This document shows, in pieces, positions 9,301 to 14,211 of a DNA stretch of 14,211 nt. Under the pieces are notes generated by a model. The model ran no database searches. It was not told the origin of the DNA and saw only the letters and a program-made list of their open reading frames with translations. The DNA lies in contig FN649726.1 of NCBI GenBank assembly GCA_000310025.1, positions 1,611,017-1,625,227 of the forward strand, written 5' to 3'. The translations under genes and the position numbers were made by a program. Every line of letters begins with the position of its first letter. Within the stretch, counting starts at the first letter, position 1. Source of the DNA: Ectocarpus siliculosus (lineage: Eukaryota > Sar > Phaeophyceae > Ectocarpales > Ectocarpaceae).

Positions 9301-12300
9301 GCAGCTACAAACACCAACAGCATCATAACCCCTTCGCGAGTACAGCAGTACCTTGAGAGGGAACCCTCTGTGGATGACTTCGAGCAGCTCGGGCAGAGGC
9401 CCGCGGAGAGCGATCGCTACACCCGTCTCGTGCAGCCGTCCGCAGGAAACGATGGCCGCGTCGGAGGCCTCCGGCCGCTGGACACAGGGCGCGACCGAAA
9501 AGTCGCACACGCTCACCGCCAGGGCCTCGAAAGCGCTCCCGCTCTTCATGTCCAACGCCAACGCCGAACACTGGTGTGCGTACCACGGGGGATTTGTAAC
9601 GGGGAAGCGGGGGGGTTAGCAGGACGGAATATAGGGGTTGTTGATGTCGTTGTGTTGTTAATTGTTGGTATCTCGTGTCGTGTATTCTCGACCTCGATTC
9701 ATGCACGTTTTGGCATGTTTTTGGACGCGCCAGCCGCGGTCATACAGCTGGAAGGCCGCACATGACTATTTTTTCGCTTTCCTTCTCTCAGTCTACCGCC
9801 TTCTGCGGTGCTTTTGCTATATCAGGCGAGGAGGATGCGGCAGCGTTTGCTTTCCCTCATCGACCGTGAAGTCAAATGTTGGGGTACACACATGAAATAA
9901 TCGCATCCACATCCACAAAGTATGTGGGCAAAACGCGAGAAAAAAACAATTCGTGCGTGACTGCGTCAAGCCTCAAACCTATGTCAGAAGACTGCGAGGT
10001 TGCCAACTACACCACTGGGCGGCCAGTGTCCTTGGTCTAGTAGATGCAAGATGCTGTGGGCACCGTAGGTACGTGTGGGAAAAAAAACGTCGGCTATTAA
10101 TAGCTTGTTCCCGACAAACACGCGGGTAGGGGGGCGCAGCTCAACAACCTACGGTAGACTCGCCCGTGAGGGCTATCCGTGAACTGCCAAGGTGGTCGGT
10201 CACCTGTGACATCGAAGTTCGCACTATGCCGCACGCAGCACGGACGTTGCATGGTGTTGCACACACGACATGGATAGCACACAGCACAAACAACCTACGA
10301 TGAACAACGCAACAACGGAGTTTCAACCACAAAAACGCCTTTCCCGTCCCGTGCCGTCCTGGCACCAGCCAACCCCCCCCATGCCTCATCACGCACCTGG
10401 GCCATGACCACGTTGGTGCGCGCGTCGCGCGAGTCCTGCGGCAGGATCAGGGAGAACGCGTCCACGCGGACGGAGAACCGGGCGTCCAGCCTGCCCAGGA
10501 ACAGGTAGGCGCCGCGGACCTTGTCGATCGCCTTCCACCTGGCGTCCACCACCTCCGTGGTCCCGACGCCGCCCGTGGCCTCCTCCGCCTCCTCCGCCTC
10601 CACCTCTTCCTCCAGGGCGTTCAGCTCCTGCGCCTCGCGGGCGGCCGGCGGCCCCATGAGGCAAGCCAGGACGACGTCGATGATGGCCATGATCCTGCCC
10701 GGCAGGGCCACCACGGTGCAGCTCTGGAAGTCCAGGCCGGCCTCCAGGCGGCCCCCTACGAACAGCGCGAGGGTGGCCTTGGTCGTCCCCCCCGCCGCGT
10801 GGGAGTCATCCCCATCGCCGGCGGCGGACACCGCCGCCGGTCCGCCGATGAGAGTCGGCAGAACGCCGCCGTCCTCTAGGGCGCCGAAGTCCGTCACGCG
10901 CGTCCCGCCCAGCACGAGCGACAGGCTCATGCCCGCGACGCCGTCGCCGACCTCGTCGTTGTCCCCGAAGCTCTCGACCCGGAGGTCCGCGCCCTGCCCG
11001 AGGCGGGACGGCTTGTACAGGCGGATGGGAAGGGCGTCCGGGAACAGGGTGCCGGAGAAGGTGTGGAGCTGCACGGGGCCTTCTTCCTCGGGTTCGCCGG
11101 CCCCGGCCGCGGCGCCGGCGGGGAGGGGGGACGGTCCTCCTTCTCCTGCCCCTTCCGCGCAGGGAGTGGTGGCGGCCTCCGCGGCGACGGAACCCATCAG
11201 CATGTTGAAGCCGAACTTGAAGTCCTGTGGAAAGGAGGTTTTTATTCGCATGCGTTCGGCGTGTTTTATTACAGCGGGGAAGCGACGGACTTTCATAGTT
11301 TCGACACCGGCGAGGGGAGGGAAAGGGCGAAGAAGATTGTGGGCGTGTCTTGCGCACCGCGATTGTGGGGAAGAAGTACAGGAGAAACCGGAAATGTGCT
11401 TCGCTGGAGGAGCGAAAAGGTTGGCAAGAGACGACAAAATCGGCCGGAGGCAAGCAAGCACCGCAGAGCGAGGAAAACGCAACACGTACAACAGCAGAAG
11501 TACCATACGCTTGATTGGACACCACAGCGTGAAAAAAAACGGATTGCATACGCCATTTCTACTTGGGCAATTCTAAACGTCCGTGTGGCTTAGCTGCCTC
11601 ACGTTTATCGCCACCGAGGCAGCAAGAGCCGGCAGTTGAAGGCTGTCCCTGAGGCGCAACGCCTCCTCGGTCGCCAGCTCCCCGTCGTCGCCGCCGAGCT
11701 TGACCGAGCCGCCGCTGTGCTGCCTGGATAGCTGGTCCATCTCGGGGAGGCTACCGTCATCGCCGCCGTCGGAACTGCCGGCAAAGATGCTGTCGTTGTC
11801 GTCGCCGCCTTGGCCGAGGTCGACCTCGCGCGAACTGGCCTTACTCTTGCCCGCGCTTTTGTTGTTGTCGCAGGGCGGGTGGTACACCAACAGGGACACG
11901 TCTTGTGCGGACATGCGGATGTCGATCTCCATCAGCACGGGGTTCTCCGCGCCTGCGTATGCCGATTCCTTTTTTTTCAAGACGAGGGAGGATTCCAAAA
12001 AAGAGCGACAACACAGGCGGCGGCGGCAGCGGCGGCGCGGGGGGTTATTTATAGAAGTTCGATAGTGACCCAACCGTTCACCGCGCAACCCAAACAAAGA
12101 GGGAGTGGACGGAGGGGGGGGAGAGTAGCGAAAGCACACAATAGGTGAGATTCAGGATCCTTCAGAGCTGACAGATACATGGCGATGAAGCACGACGGAA
12201 CTAATGCGGAGATTCTTGTGCGCACCACTGTGATTCGCAAACGCAAGCCCTGTCTCTCTTTGTTCTCTGCAAACTTTAGGTGCATAGCAACCTCGAAGGA

Positions 12301-14211
12301 CGGTAGCGAAAATCCAAGAATCAAAATAATTATCCCGCTACAGTAGGTGTCCCGATATAGTGCCGGTTGAATAGTGCCAAAGTTCGGTATAGTGCCGGTA
12401 AATTTTCTTGACACAGACACAGGCCTGAATAGTGCCAAACCGGCACTATTGAGGGCTGCCCGCTATAGTGCCGGTTCACACCCCACACACAGCCTTTTCT
12501 CGCCTCAAGCCTTCCACGTCAACAGGATTCGGAGACGGTTTCCCTTCGAGCTACAAGTATAGCTCTCGGTTTCTCTCGGTAAGCGTGACGCCTTCAAATG
12601 TCACGGTTTACCGATCGACCAGGTTCTACCAATAGGCTGGGATTTCAGTAGTGAGGCGAGCGAAAAGGAAGATGGTGGTAGTGACAAAGGATATGGAAAA
12701 TATAGCCAAGGGTAGCAGTGATGATGCTGGAGGAAAATATGGCGTTGAAGGGAACAACAAGAGTTTCGAGCGAGATGACCTTCCTCACAACAAACGCCGC
12801 AGGGGCGCAGAATCTAGAGATGAAAAATAGTGGGAAAATATTAGTGAAGAATGTAGTAGTGGTGGTAAATAAAATACTTCTAAGGAAGGATGAAAACACT
12901 CCGAACGCGTGTTCAAGTAGTAAGCCTTGACAGTCACGTAGTTCTCCTCTCTCTGTTGCTACCATTTCTTCTGTCTTTTATCCAGAGAATAGCTCAGCCT
13001 CCTCCATGACACCCTCTCACGGCCTTGAGAAACAAATATTTTCTGTTTTTGACCGCACTGAGACTGCGTCTTTTGGTTGGCTAGTCGTTTTTCTTGCTTC
13101 TGAAGGCTTGGTCTTCTCTCTTGCTTTTTATCGAAGGAACAGGGGAGTTCGTTATCTTCTTCACCCCTTTTTAGGTTGCATCTGCTTTTGTGTGCTCATC
13201 TAAGGAGCACTACATCCACATCCATGTTTAACCTCCAAATGTACATCGGGTGCGTGCATGAGCGTCTTTCTTTCGCTGTCGAGGGGTGCCTTTGAGGTTG
13301 CCTGAATAGTGCTACGGCCTTCTTGCAACACATAATAATTTGATAGCGAGGTGAACTTTTGTCGGGCAGCACGGTCTACGGTTGAAAGGCAGGAGCAACG
13401 TTTCACCAGCGAGTGCTTGCGCTGAGGTGGGAAGAGAACAAAGGCTGTGCAACAACTCTGTCTGGTCAATCATGTTAATTTTAATGTGACCAATGTCGTG
13501 TTTTCGACAGTCCAAGAGCCTCACGAAACTAAATAATAAAGCCCGCCCACGTCGCCCACCTCACGATTGATCCAACACCGTTCGTTTGGTACTCTGTCAG
13601 CCCCGCAAAGCGCAAGCGCAGCACTCTGAAGTCGAAAGTCCTGAATAGTGCCAAGCCGGCACTATAGAGGGATTTTCAGGCCCTGAATAGTGCCAGTTTG
13701 GCCTTTTCAAGCACAACTCTGAATAGTGCCGGCGCCCCGTATAGTGCCGGTCAAATCACCTGGACACATACCGGCACTATATCGGGACACCTACTGTAAT
13801 TAGATATCGGCAACATTATGCGCTCATATGGCATAAACCATGATCATAATCTTGCCTGGACACTAGCAAAAAATCGAGCGTACCGTGCCCTCTGGGAAGG
13901 GTCGGCAACGCAAGGCCAAATCTTTCTGGCAATGACAACCACCCAGACAAGAACCCAAGAGACCATAGGTTTTCTTGATACGTCAACTAGTGCTGTACGT
14001 TCCGTTTGCATGTCTATTGCTGACCTGCGCCGCGTAGTACAGGAGAGCCTCGAGCCGGGTGTCCTCCTCGGGCCCGTCGGTCGGCAGCGACGGCAGCGGG
14101 GCCTCGCTCTGCCCCGATGAGATCGACGGGGCTTCCTCGTCGCTCTCGGCGCCCCCGCCGCCGTCGCCCGCGGCTGCCCCCTCCGGCTCCGACGCCGCCC
14201 CCCCCCCCACC
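104..14211 (-). CDS. VPS13/chorein-like protein with four EF-hands (multi-exon, partial at both ends)
   Basis: Fifteen exons joined by GT/AG sites and matching phase give about 1,692 residues with no stop. Residues are numbered within this fragment. Residues 63-740 have the alternating strand pattern of the VPS13 middle region, for example RFSVRVDAFSLILPQDSRD. Four EF-hand loops lie at about 729-740, 770-781, 815-826 and 856-867. Residues 889 to about 1230 form a module I cannot name. VPS13-type sequence resumes at about 1430 (KPRVRLKVTLLCEHGIFVQM), includes YFNPRVHQSEHFIEPWR, and ends with KGFEPVTGVPLDLLG. Known family role: a long hydrophobic groove moves lipids between organelle membranes at contact sites. 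The chorein N-terminus, most of the VAB/SHR-BD region and the C-terminus lie outside. Family assignment rests on motif recognition, not on a search; orthology to a particular VPS13 paralogue is not claimed. Eleven of fifteen introns, including the one after the last firm exon, are phase 0. Confidence 0.8.
358..1155 (-). other. Intron, 798 bp, with repeated palindromes
   Basis: Donor GTGAGA at 1155. The acceptor is at either 358 or 378 (see the exon at 104-357). It holds a (AC)n run at 391-404 and a duplicated palindrome block at 498-581. No supported exon, though the phase question leaves room for a very short one. Confidence 0.65.
498..581 (+). repeat. Duplicated block of adjacent palindromes
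   Basis: Copy 1 (498-527) contains perfect palindromes CATGTCGACATG (501-512) and GGCAATATTGCC (514-525). Copy 2 (549-581) has the same order with both palindromes eroded (CATGTAGTAGACATG, GGCATACTTGCC). Confidence 0.8.
1156..1301 (-). CDS. Exon after FIEPW, VPS13-like (48 residues)
   Basis: The acceptor is GCGGGGCACAG|GTACTC and the donor GCGGCGC|GTGAGA, phase 2 in and phase 1 out (146 nt). It is too short to show as a long frame. It codes for YSTTSVYTELRDGNDGDDGT followed by LLTIENHLGVPVRVTLEDD. This fits the VPS13 pattern in which the E-P-W segment leads into strands and then the VAB (SHR-BD) region, where phrases like N-x-x-G-x-P-v-x-v recur. Confidence 0.82.
1302..2425 (-). other. Intron, 1,124 bp
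   Basis: Donor GTGGGT, acceptor GCGGGGCACAG. It holds a G16 run at 1752-1767 and a 30-bp-period tandem repeat at 2300-2350. The flanking exons join in phase, so no internal exon is required, and none looks coding. Confidence 0.75.
2300..2350 (+). repeat. Two-copy tandem repeat, period 30 bp
   Basis: TTGGCCAGAACGTTCTTCTA at 2300-2319 and TTGGCCAGGACGTTCTTCTA at 2330-2349 differ at one base. Confidence 0.85.
2426..3579 (-). CDS. Largest exon: end of unidentified module, disordered linker, VPS13-type FIEPW segment
   Basis: The acceptor is CACTCGACAG|ATTGAT (phase 0) and the donor CCCTGGAG|GTGGGT (phase 2), 1,154 nt. The first part, HVYRVFSTPIAAGAVELG then LPYFVLLYGGN, completes the module begun upstream. 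A Ser/Gly/Ala-rich linker of about 170 residues follows. VPS13-type sequence then resumes: KKPRVRLKVTLLCEHGIFVQ, TFELALGV, LAATLDFEHVASSEI and YFNPRVHQSEHFIEPWR. The motif N-P-x(6,8)-E-P-x-I-E-P-W is a hallmark of the VPS13 middle region; here the usual E-P before it is E-H. A (GCC)n tract at 2668-2690 gives a seven-Gly run. Confidence 0.9.
3580..3846 (-). other. Intron, 267 bp, with tetranucleotide repeat
   Basis: Donor GTGAGA, acceptor CACTCGACAG. A (GTCG)n tract of about 7.5 units lies at 3636-3665 on the plus strand. Confidence 0.8.
3636..3665 (+). repeat. (GTCG)n tetranucleotide repeat
   Basis: About 7.5 perfect tandem units inside an intron. Confidence 0.92.
3847..4305 (-). CDS. Exon, unidentified beta-rich module (153 residues)
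   Basis: The chosen acceptor is CGCACGCACAG|CACGCG and the donor ATGCAC|GTGAGA, both phase 0 (459 nt). After a Ser/Pro/Ala linker the product has EKYATGVRLPAPGG, GVRMEIDRPCTLLVCFHDEH, another linker, and DVPKWADEMGLRRTGMH. The layout (strand with a hydrophobic core, then P-x-W, then R-T-G-x-x-I) recalls a beta-sandwich-type repeat I have seen in extracellular and bacterial proteins but cannot name. The acceptor lacks a strong pyrimidine tract, so the 5' end is the least certain part. Confidence 0.72.
4306..4872 (-). other. Intron, 567 bp
   Basis: Donor GTATGTG, acceptor GCACGCACAG. It includes a C tract near 4679-4688. Nothing further supported. Confidence 0.7.
4873..5091 (-). CDS. Exon, unidentified module (73 residues)
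   Basis: The acceptor is TTTTCCGACAG|GCGAAA and the donor CAGGAG|GTATGTG, both phase 0 (219 nt). It codes for AKMVKTFENYGFAGDAWSFL followed by VAPAWYPGVVRVG, a poly-Gly run coded by (CCG)n on the plus strand (about 4945-4963), and VRPGALVYAQE. It is aromatic-rich and structured apart from the Gly run. Family not recognised. Confidence 0.8.
5092..5606 (-). other. Intron, 515 bp
   Basis: Donor GTGCGA, acceptor TTTTCCGACAG. It carries a G tract near 5143-5155 and a (GA)n run near 5210-5223 on the plus strand, giving pyrimidine-rich transcript sequence. No exon seen. Confidence 0.78.
5607..5786 (-). CDS. Exon following the EF-hands (60 residues)
   Basis: The acceptor is TGGCGCACCAG|GCCGAG, with a 22-C tract about 30 nt upstream, and the donor is GTGCAG|GTGCGA; both ends are phase 0. 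It codes for AEEFRSWEVIKPMLEGYKTL, then PPDYSPPGFWELFEAET and a helix-like end. I do not recognise a family here. It may be a helical cap after the EF-hand block. Confidence 0.8.
5819..5840 (+). repeat. G22 homopolymer (C22 on the transcribed-sense strand)
   Basis: Twenty-two consecutive G on the plus strand, 33 nt upstream of the 5786 acceptor in transcript sense, where it adds to the pyrimidine tract. Confidence 0.9.
6091..6281 (+). repeat. Imperfect trinucleotide repeat (CAA/CGA/CAT/CAG)
   Basis: About 190 bp of tandem triplets, all with the plus-strand form NAC or CAN, open in most frames because of composition. It lies wholly inside an intron. Confidence 0.92.
6308..6430 (-). CDS. Exon with EF-hand 4
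   Basis: The acceptor is GGCATAG|GTGAGT and the donor CCCAAG|GTGAGC, both phase 0 (41 codons). Joined to the previous exon it reads SELDRQ-VSGYIEAV and then loop DVDNDGQLDLEE (6371-6406), followed by exit helix FIELVQSMREG. The spacing from loop 3 to loop 4 is 40 residues, close to the usual 36-40 for a paired EF-hand. Note that the exon itself begins with GTGAGT, which looks like a donor; the frame shows it is coding. Confidence 0.92.
6431..6834 (-). other. Intron, 404 bp
   Basis: Donor GTACGC, acceptor CGGCATAG. An open stretch at about 6548-6664 was tested as an exon and rejected on phase. Nothing else supported. Confidence 0.75.
6835..7072 (-). CDS. Exon with EF-hands 2 and 3
   Basis: The acceptor is AACCACCAG|ACTTTT (phase 2) and the donor GACAGACAG|GTACGC (phase 0), 238 nt. 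It codes for loop DADGTETLDIDE (7030-7065), exit helix FTSTMMRLM, a helical spacer, entry helix RRQALTKAFDEA, loop DTDGSGSLDAGE (6895-6930) and exit helix ILELLKS. Loop 2 has D, D, T, T, D, E and loop 3 has D, D, S, S, D, E at positions 1, 3, 5, 7, 9 and 12, with Gly at position 4 of each. Loop 3 also has Gly at position 6; loop 2 has Glu there, which is less usual. Both should bind Ca2+. Confidence 0.93.
7073..7264 (-). other. Intron, 192 bp, triplet-rich
   Basis: Donor GTGAGT, acceptor AACCACCAG. AAC/GAC-type triplets on the plus strand fill about 7166-7238. Confidence 0.85.
7265..7340 (-). CDS. Short exon linking EF-hands 1 and 2
   Basis: This 76-nt exon has acceptor CCCCGGTTTTCAG|CGCTCC and donor ATTGC|GTGAGT, a perfect consensus. 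It enters in phase 1 and leaves in phase 2. With its neighbours it completes EALLRLNLQGQNLDPTQTEA and VLQFIALL, the exit helix of EF-hand 1 and the entry helix of EF-hand 2. The way three separate phases interlock to give an uninterrupted EF-hand pair is strong support for the model. Confidence 0.9.
7341..7788 (-). other. Intron, 448 bp, with a short tandem duplication
   Basis: Donor GTGGGC, acceptor CGGTTTTCAG. CGCCTTCCAGCTACAA occurs at 7739-7754 and again at 7761-7776, with a degenerate related copy upstream near 7680-7710. No coding exon seen. Confidence 0.78.
7789..8230 (-). CDS. Exon: VPS13-like strands, Ala/Pro linker, first EF-hand
   Basis: The acceptor sits at the end of a (CA)n run, CACACACAG|GAGAAG, phase 0. 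The donor is GAAG|GTGGGC, phase 1. The choice of donor is fixed by the next exon, which needs one base to complete an Ala codon. The product (147 codons) carries a Gly/Asp/Thr linker, strands WHVKMEVQLHVSSGLYVKV and DLDIAVLQGIATSLIAS, and a Pro/Ala/Gly linker. EF-hand 1 follows, with incoming helix RRMVASLRQAFRLA and loop DVNGDGNLDRAE (7796-7831). Loop positions 1, 3, 5, 7, 9 and 12 are D, N, D, N, D, E, and position 6 is Gly, so it is canonical and should bind Ca2+. Confidence 0.88.
8231..8568 (-). other. Intron, 338 bp, with (AAC)n repeat
   Basis: Donor GTATGT, acceptor at the end of a (CA)n run. An (AAC)n/(AAT) tract occupies 8414-8459 on the plus strand, so the transcript carries (GTT)n. 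Confidence 0.82.
8414..8459 (+). repeat. (AAC)n trinucleotide repeat
   Basis: AACAACAATAAC followed by AAC units up to 8459, inside an intron. Confidence 0.92.
8569..8754 (-). CDS. Exon, VPS13-like middle region (62 residues)
   Basis: The acceptor is TTTTCCCCAG|GACCTG and the donor GATGTG|GTATGTG, both phase 0 (186 nt). The protein DLDLFPIPERRIILPVKMKI continues with a threonine/alanine-rich strand and ends in SESDLAAMHTADV. The pattern matches repeating beta-strand units of the chorein family. Confidence 0.83.
8755..9351 (-). other. Intron, 597 bp, with dispersed direct repeats
   Basis: Donor GTACTG, acceptor TTTTCCCCAG. It contains two related blocks at about 8947-8982 and 9057-9092 (both starting GAGCACAC and sharing TATCATG), and another related pair near 9209-9240 and 9311-9340 (CAACAGCATCAYAACC). 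AAC/GAC triplets on the plus strand are frequent. Confidence 0.75.
9352..9570 (-). CDS. Exon, VPS13-like middle region (73 residues)
   Basis: The acceptor is GCACACCAG|TGTTCG and the donor CTCAAG|GTACTG, both phase 0 (219 nt). The product continues the strand pattern with CSALALDMKSGSAFEALAVS and ends in LPELLEVIHRGFPLK. No catalytic motif is expected in this structural region. The donor is weaker than its neighbours (GTACTG), but the next exon is in frame. Confidence 0.82.
9571..10396 (-). other. Intron, 826 bp
   Basis: Donor GTGCGT, acceptor GCACACCAG. It holds a 12-bp palindrome GCTATTAATAGC at 10093-10104 and short homopolymers. No coding exon is needed, because the flanking exons join in phase. 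Confidence 0.8.
10397..11224 (-). CDS. Exon, VPS13-like middle region (276 residues)
   Basis: The acceptor is CCTTTCCACAG|GACTTC and the donor CCCAG|GTGCGT; both ends are phase 0 (828 nt). The protein starts DFKFGFNMLMG. It then has a low-complexity Ala/Glu/Gly linker, strand-rich segments (LHTFSGTLFPDALPIRLYKP, GLDFQSCTVVALPGRIMAII), an acidic Glu/Ala linker, and VRGAYLFLGRLDARFSVRVD followed by AFSLILPQDSRDARTNVVMA. The last stretch resembles the VPS13 element in which a strand ends in an I-L/I-P-x-S/D pattern before a region about outward-facing residues. Frame, length and composition make it a clear coding exon. Confidence 0.87.
11225..11602 (-). other. Intron, 378 bp
   Basis: Donor GTGAGG, acceptor TCCTTTCCACAG. 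The sequence between is unremarkable, with no supported coding or RNA feature. Confidence 0.8.
11603..11968 (-). CDS. Exon, VPS13-like middle region
   Basis: It codes for 122 residues. The first part, VLMEIDIRMSAQDVSLLVYH, has the alternating hydrophobic pattern of VPS13 beta strands. An Asp/Ser/Gly-rich linker follows, then a helical-looking stretch ending LAASVAIN. The donor is AAC|GTGAGG, phase 0. The 5' end is uncertain. The in-frame choice is an AG directly after eight A's (start 11968); a more ordinary acceptor, ACGCAG, would start the exon at 11952 but breaks the phase with the upstream exon unless another exon intervenes. Confidence 0.7.
12341..12367 (+). repeat. Left terminal inverted repeat of the transposon
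   Basis: Begins CAGTAGGTGTCCCGATATAG and ends TGCCGGT. All 27 bases match the reverse complement of 13770-13796. Preceded by TA. Confidence 0.92.
12357..12472. repeat. Left subterminal ATAGTGCC repeat cluster
   Basis: Six copies of ATAGTGCC: direct at 12357, 12371, 12389, 12429 and 12465, and reverse at 12442. Several extend to GCCGGT. The copies at 12429 and 12442 form a perfect 9-bp inverted repeat with a 5-nt loop. Such subterminal arrays are usually transposase-binding sites; that role is inferred here. Confidence 0.8.
12577..12613. repeat. Near-perfect hairpin inside the transposon
   Basis: CGGTAAGCGTGAC and GTCACGGTTTACCG are inverted copies with one small mismatch/indel, separated by 10 nt. 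No function is assigned. Confidence 0.6.
13640..13780. repeat. Right subterminal ATAGTGCC repeat cluster
   Basis: Six copies of ATAGTGCC: direct at 13645, 13687, 13723 and 13741, and reverse at 13658 and 13773. The block 13640-13671 matches 12424-12455 at 30 of 32 bases in direct orientation and again forms a hairpin. A degenerate copy, CCTGAATAGTGC, lies inside the element at 13301-13312. Confidence 0.8.
13770..13796 (-). repeat. Right terminal inverted repeat of the transposon
   Basis: Reads ACCGGCACTATATCGGGACA then CCTACTG; exact reverse complement of the left terminal repeat. Followed by TA. Confidence 0.92.
14025..14211 (-). CDS. Exon at window edge: acidic low-complexity segment of the VPS13-like gene
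   Basis: The open frame runs off the window edge and codes for 62 residues rich in Gly, Ala, Glu, Asp and Ser, ending in EDTRLEALLYYAAQ. The donor is CAG|GTCAGC and the exon ends on a codon boundary (phase 0). The acidic stretch looks like a disordered insertion followed by a helix. It is assigned to the gene from strand, composition and a phase match with the next exon across a 2-kb intron. No family motif lies in this exon, so membership is inferred. Confidence 0.6.

Larger units (their letters stand above)
12341..13796. mobile_element. Non-autonomous pogo/Tc1-mariner-like DNA transposon (1,456 bp)
   Basis: Perfect 27-bp terminal inverted repeats start CAGTAGGTGTCCCGATATAG at the left end and are matched in reverse complement at 13770-13796. 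TA dinucleotides flank both ends (12339-12340 and 13797-13798), which fits TA target-site duplication. pogo-type elements commonly begin CAG/CAGT and duplicate TA, so that superfamily is the best guess. The interior is AT-richer than the exons and has no transposase-like frame or DDE motif; the longest frames are under 100 codons and unrecognised. Subterminal ATAGTGCC repeats crowd both ends. Orientation cannot be set. Target duplication of only 2 bp and lack of a second copy keep this short of proof. Confidence 0.8.
11969..14024 (-). other. Longest intron (2,056 bp), host of a DNA transposon
   Basis: It is bounded by donor GTCAGC at 14024 and an AG at 11969-11970. It contains the element at 12341-13796. 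The remaining sequence (about 600 bp) has a G tract near 12115 and GC-rich triplets near 12015-12040 and shows no further coding exon that I can support. Confidence 0.6.

Noticed and set aside
10093-10104. Palindrome GCTATTAATAGC as a regulatory site
   Set aside because: A single 12-bp palindrome in the middle of an intron, with no second copy or neighbouring signal.
10521-11576. Plus-strand frame of 351 codons
   Set aside because: Antisense of exon 10397-11224, extended through the intron; composition is Ser/Pro/Arg-rich and no domain is visible.
12645-13524. Transposase or other gene inside the element
   Set aside because: Frames are under about 110 codons, show no helix-turn-helix or DDE-like pattern and contain no splice-linked continuation that I could support.
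12357-13780. Repeat clusters as a CRISPR array
   Set aside because: The repeats are 8-10 bp with irregular spacing, in both orientations, and lie within inverted terminal repeats in a eukaryotic intron.

Overview
The window is eukaryotic nuclear DNA. One very large, intron-rich gene on the minus strand runs off both ends. Its exons are GC-rich, with mostly G or C at third codon positions and long Gly/Ala/Pro/Ser runs. The introns are about 0.2 to 2 kb, start with GTGAGT- or GTATGT-like donors and are full of triplet repeats and homopolymers. This style fits a stramenopile such as a brown alga (Ectocarpus-like), but that placement is inference from style and protein family only. No rRNA, tRNA, CRISPR array or bacterial-type operon was found.

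Gene model: I joined 15 exons by hand using GT/AG sites and reading-frame phase, giving about 1,692 codons of one open frame. From 5' to 3' (high to low coordinates) the exons are 14211-14025, 11968-11603, 11224-10397, 9570-9352, 8754-8569, 8230-7789, 7340-7265, 7072-6835, 6430-6308, 5786-5607, 5091-4873, 4305-3847, 3579-2426, 1301-1156 and 357-104, with a possible sixteenth at 55-1. The N-terminus, the C-terminus and all flanking genes lie outside.

Product: a VPS13/chorein-family protein, a bridge-like lipid-transfer protein of membrane contact sites. The support is the family-typical segment ending in FIEPW, the repeating beta-strand pattern of exons at 11.2-7.8 kb, and the later GFEPVTGVPLDLLG segment. 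A cassette with four canonical EF-hand loops (exons 8230-6308) sits in the middle. It is followed by an unidentified module (exons 5786 to about 3400) before the VPS13-type sequence resumes. Calcium control of lipid transport is the obvious inference but is not shown by sequence.

Mobile DNA: the longest intron (11969-14024) holds a 1,456-bp non-autonomous DNA transposon at 12341-13796. It has perfect 27-bp terminal inverted repeats beginning CAGTAGG, a TA dinucleotide on both sides, and 12 copies of ATAGTGCC packed near its ends. The features are those of a pogo/Tc1-mariner-type element; no transposase was seen. Removing it leaves an intron of about 600 bp, like its neighbours.
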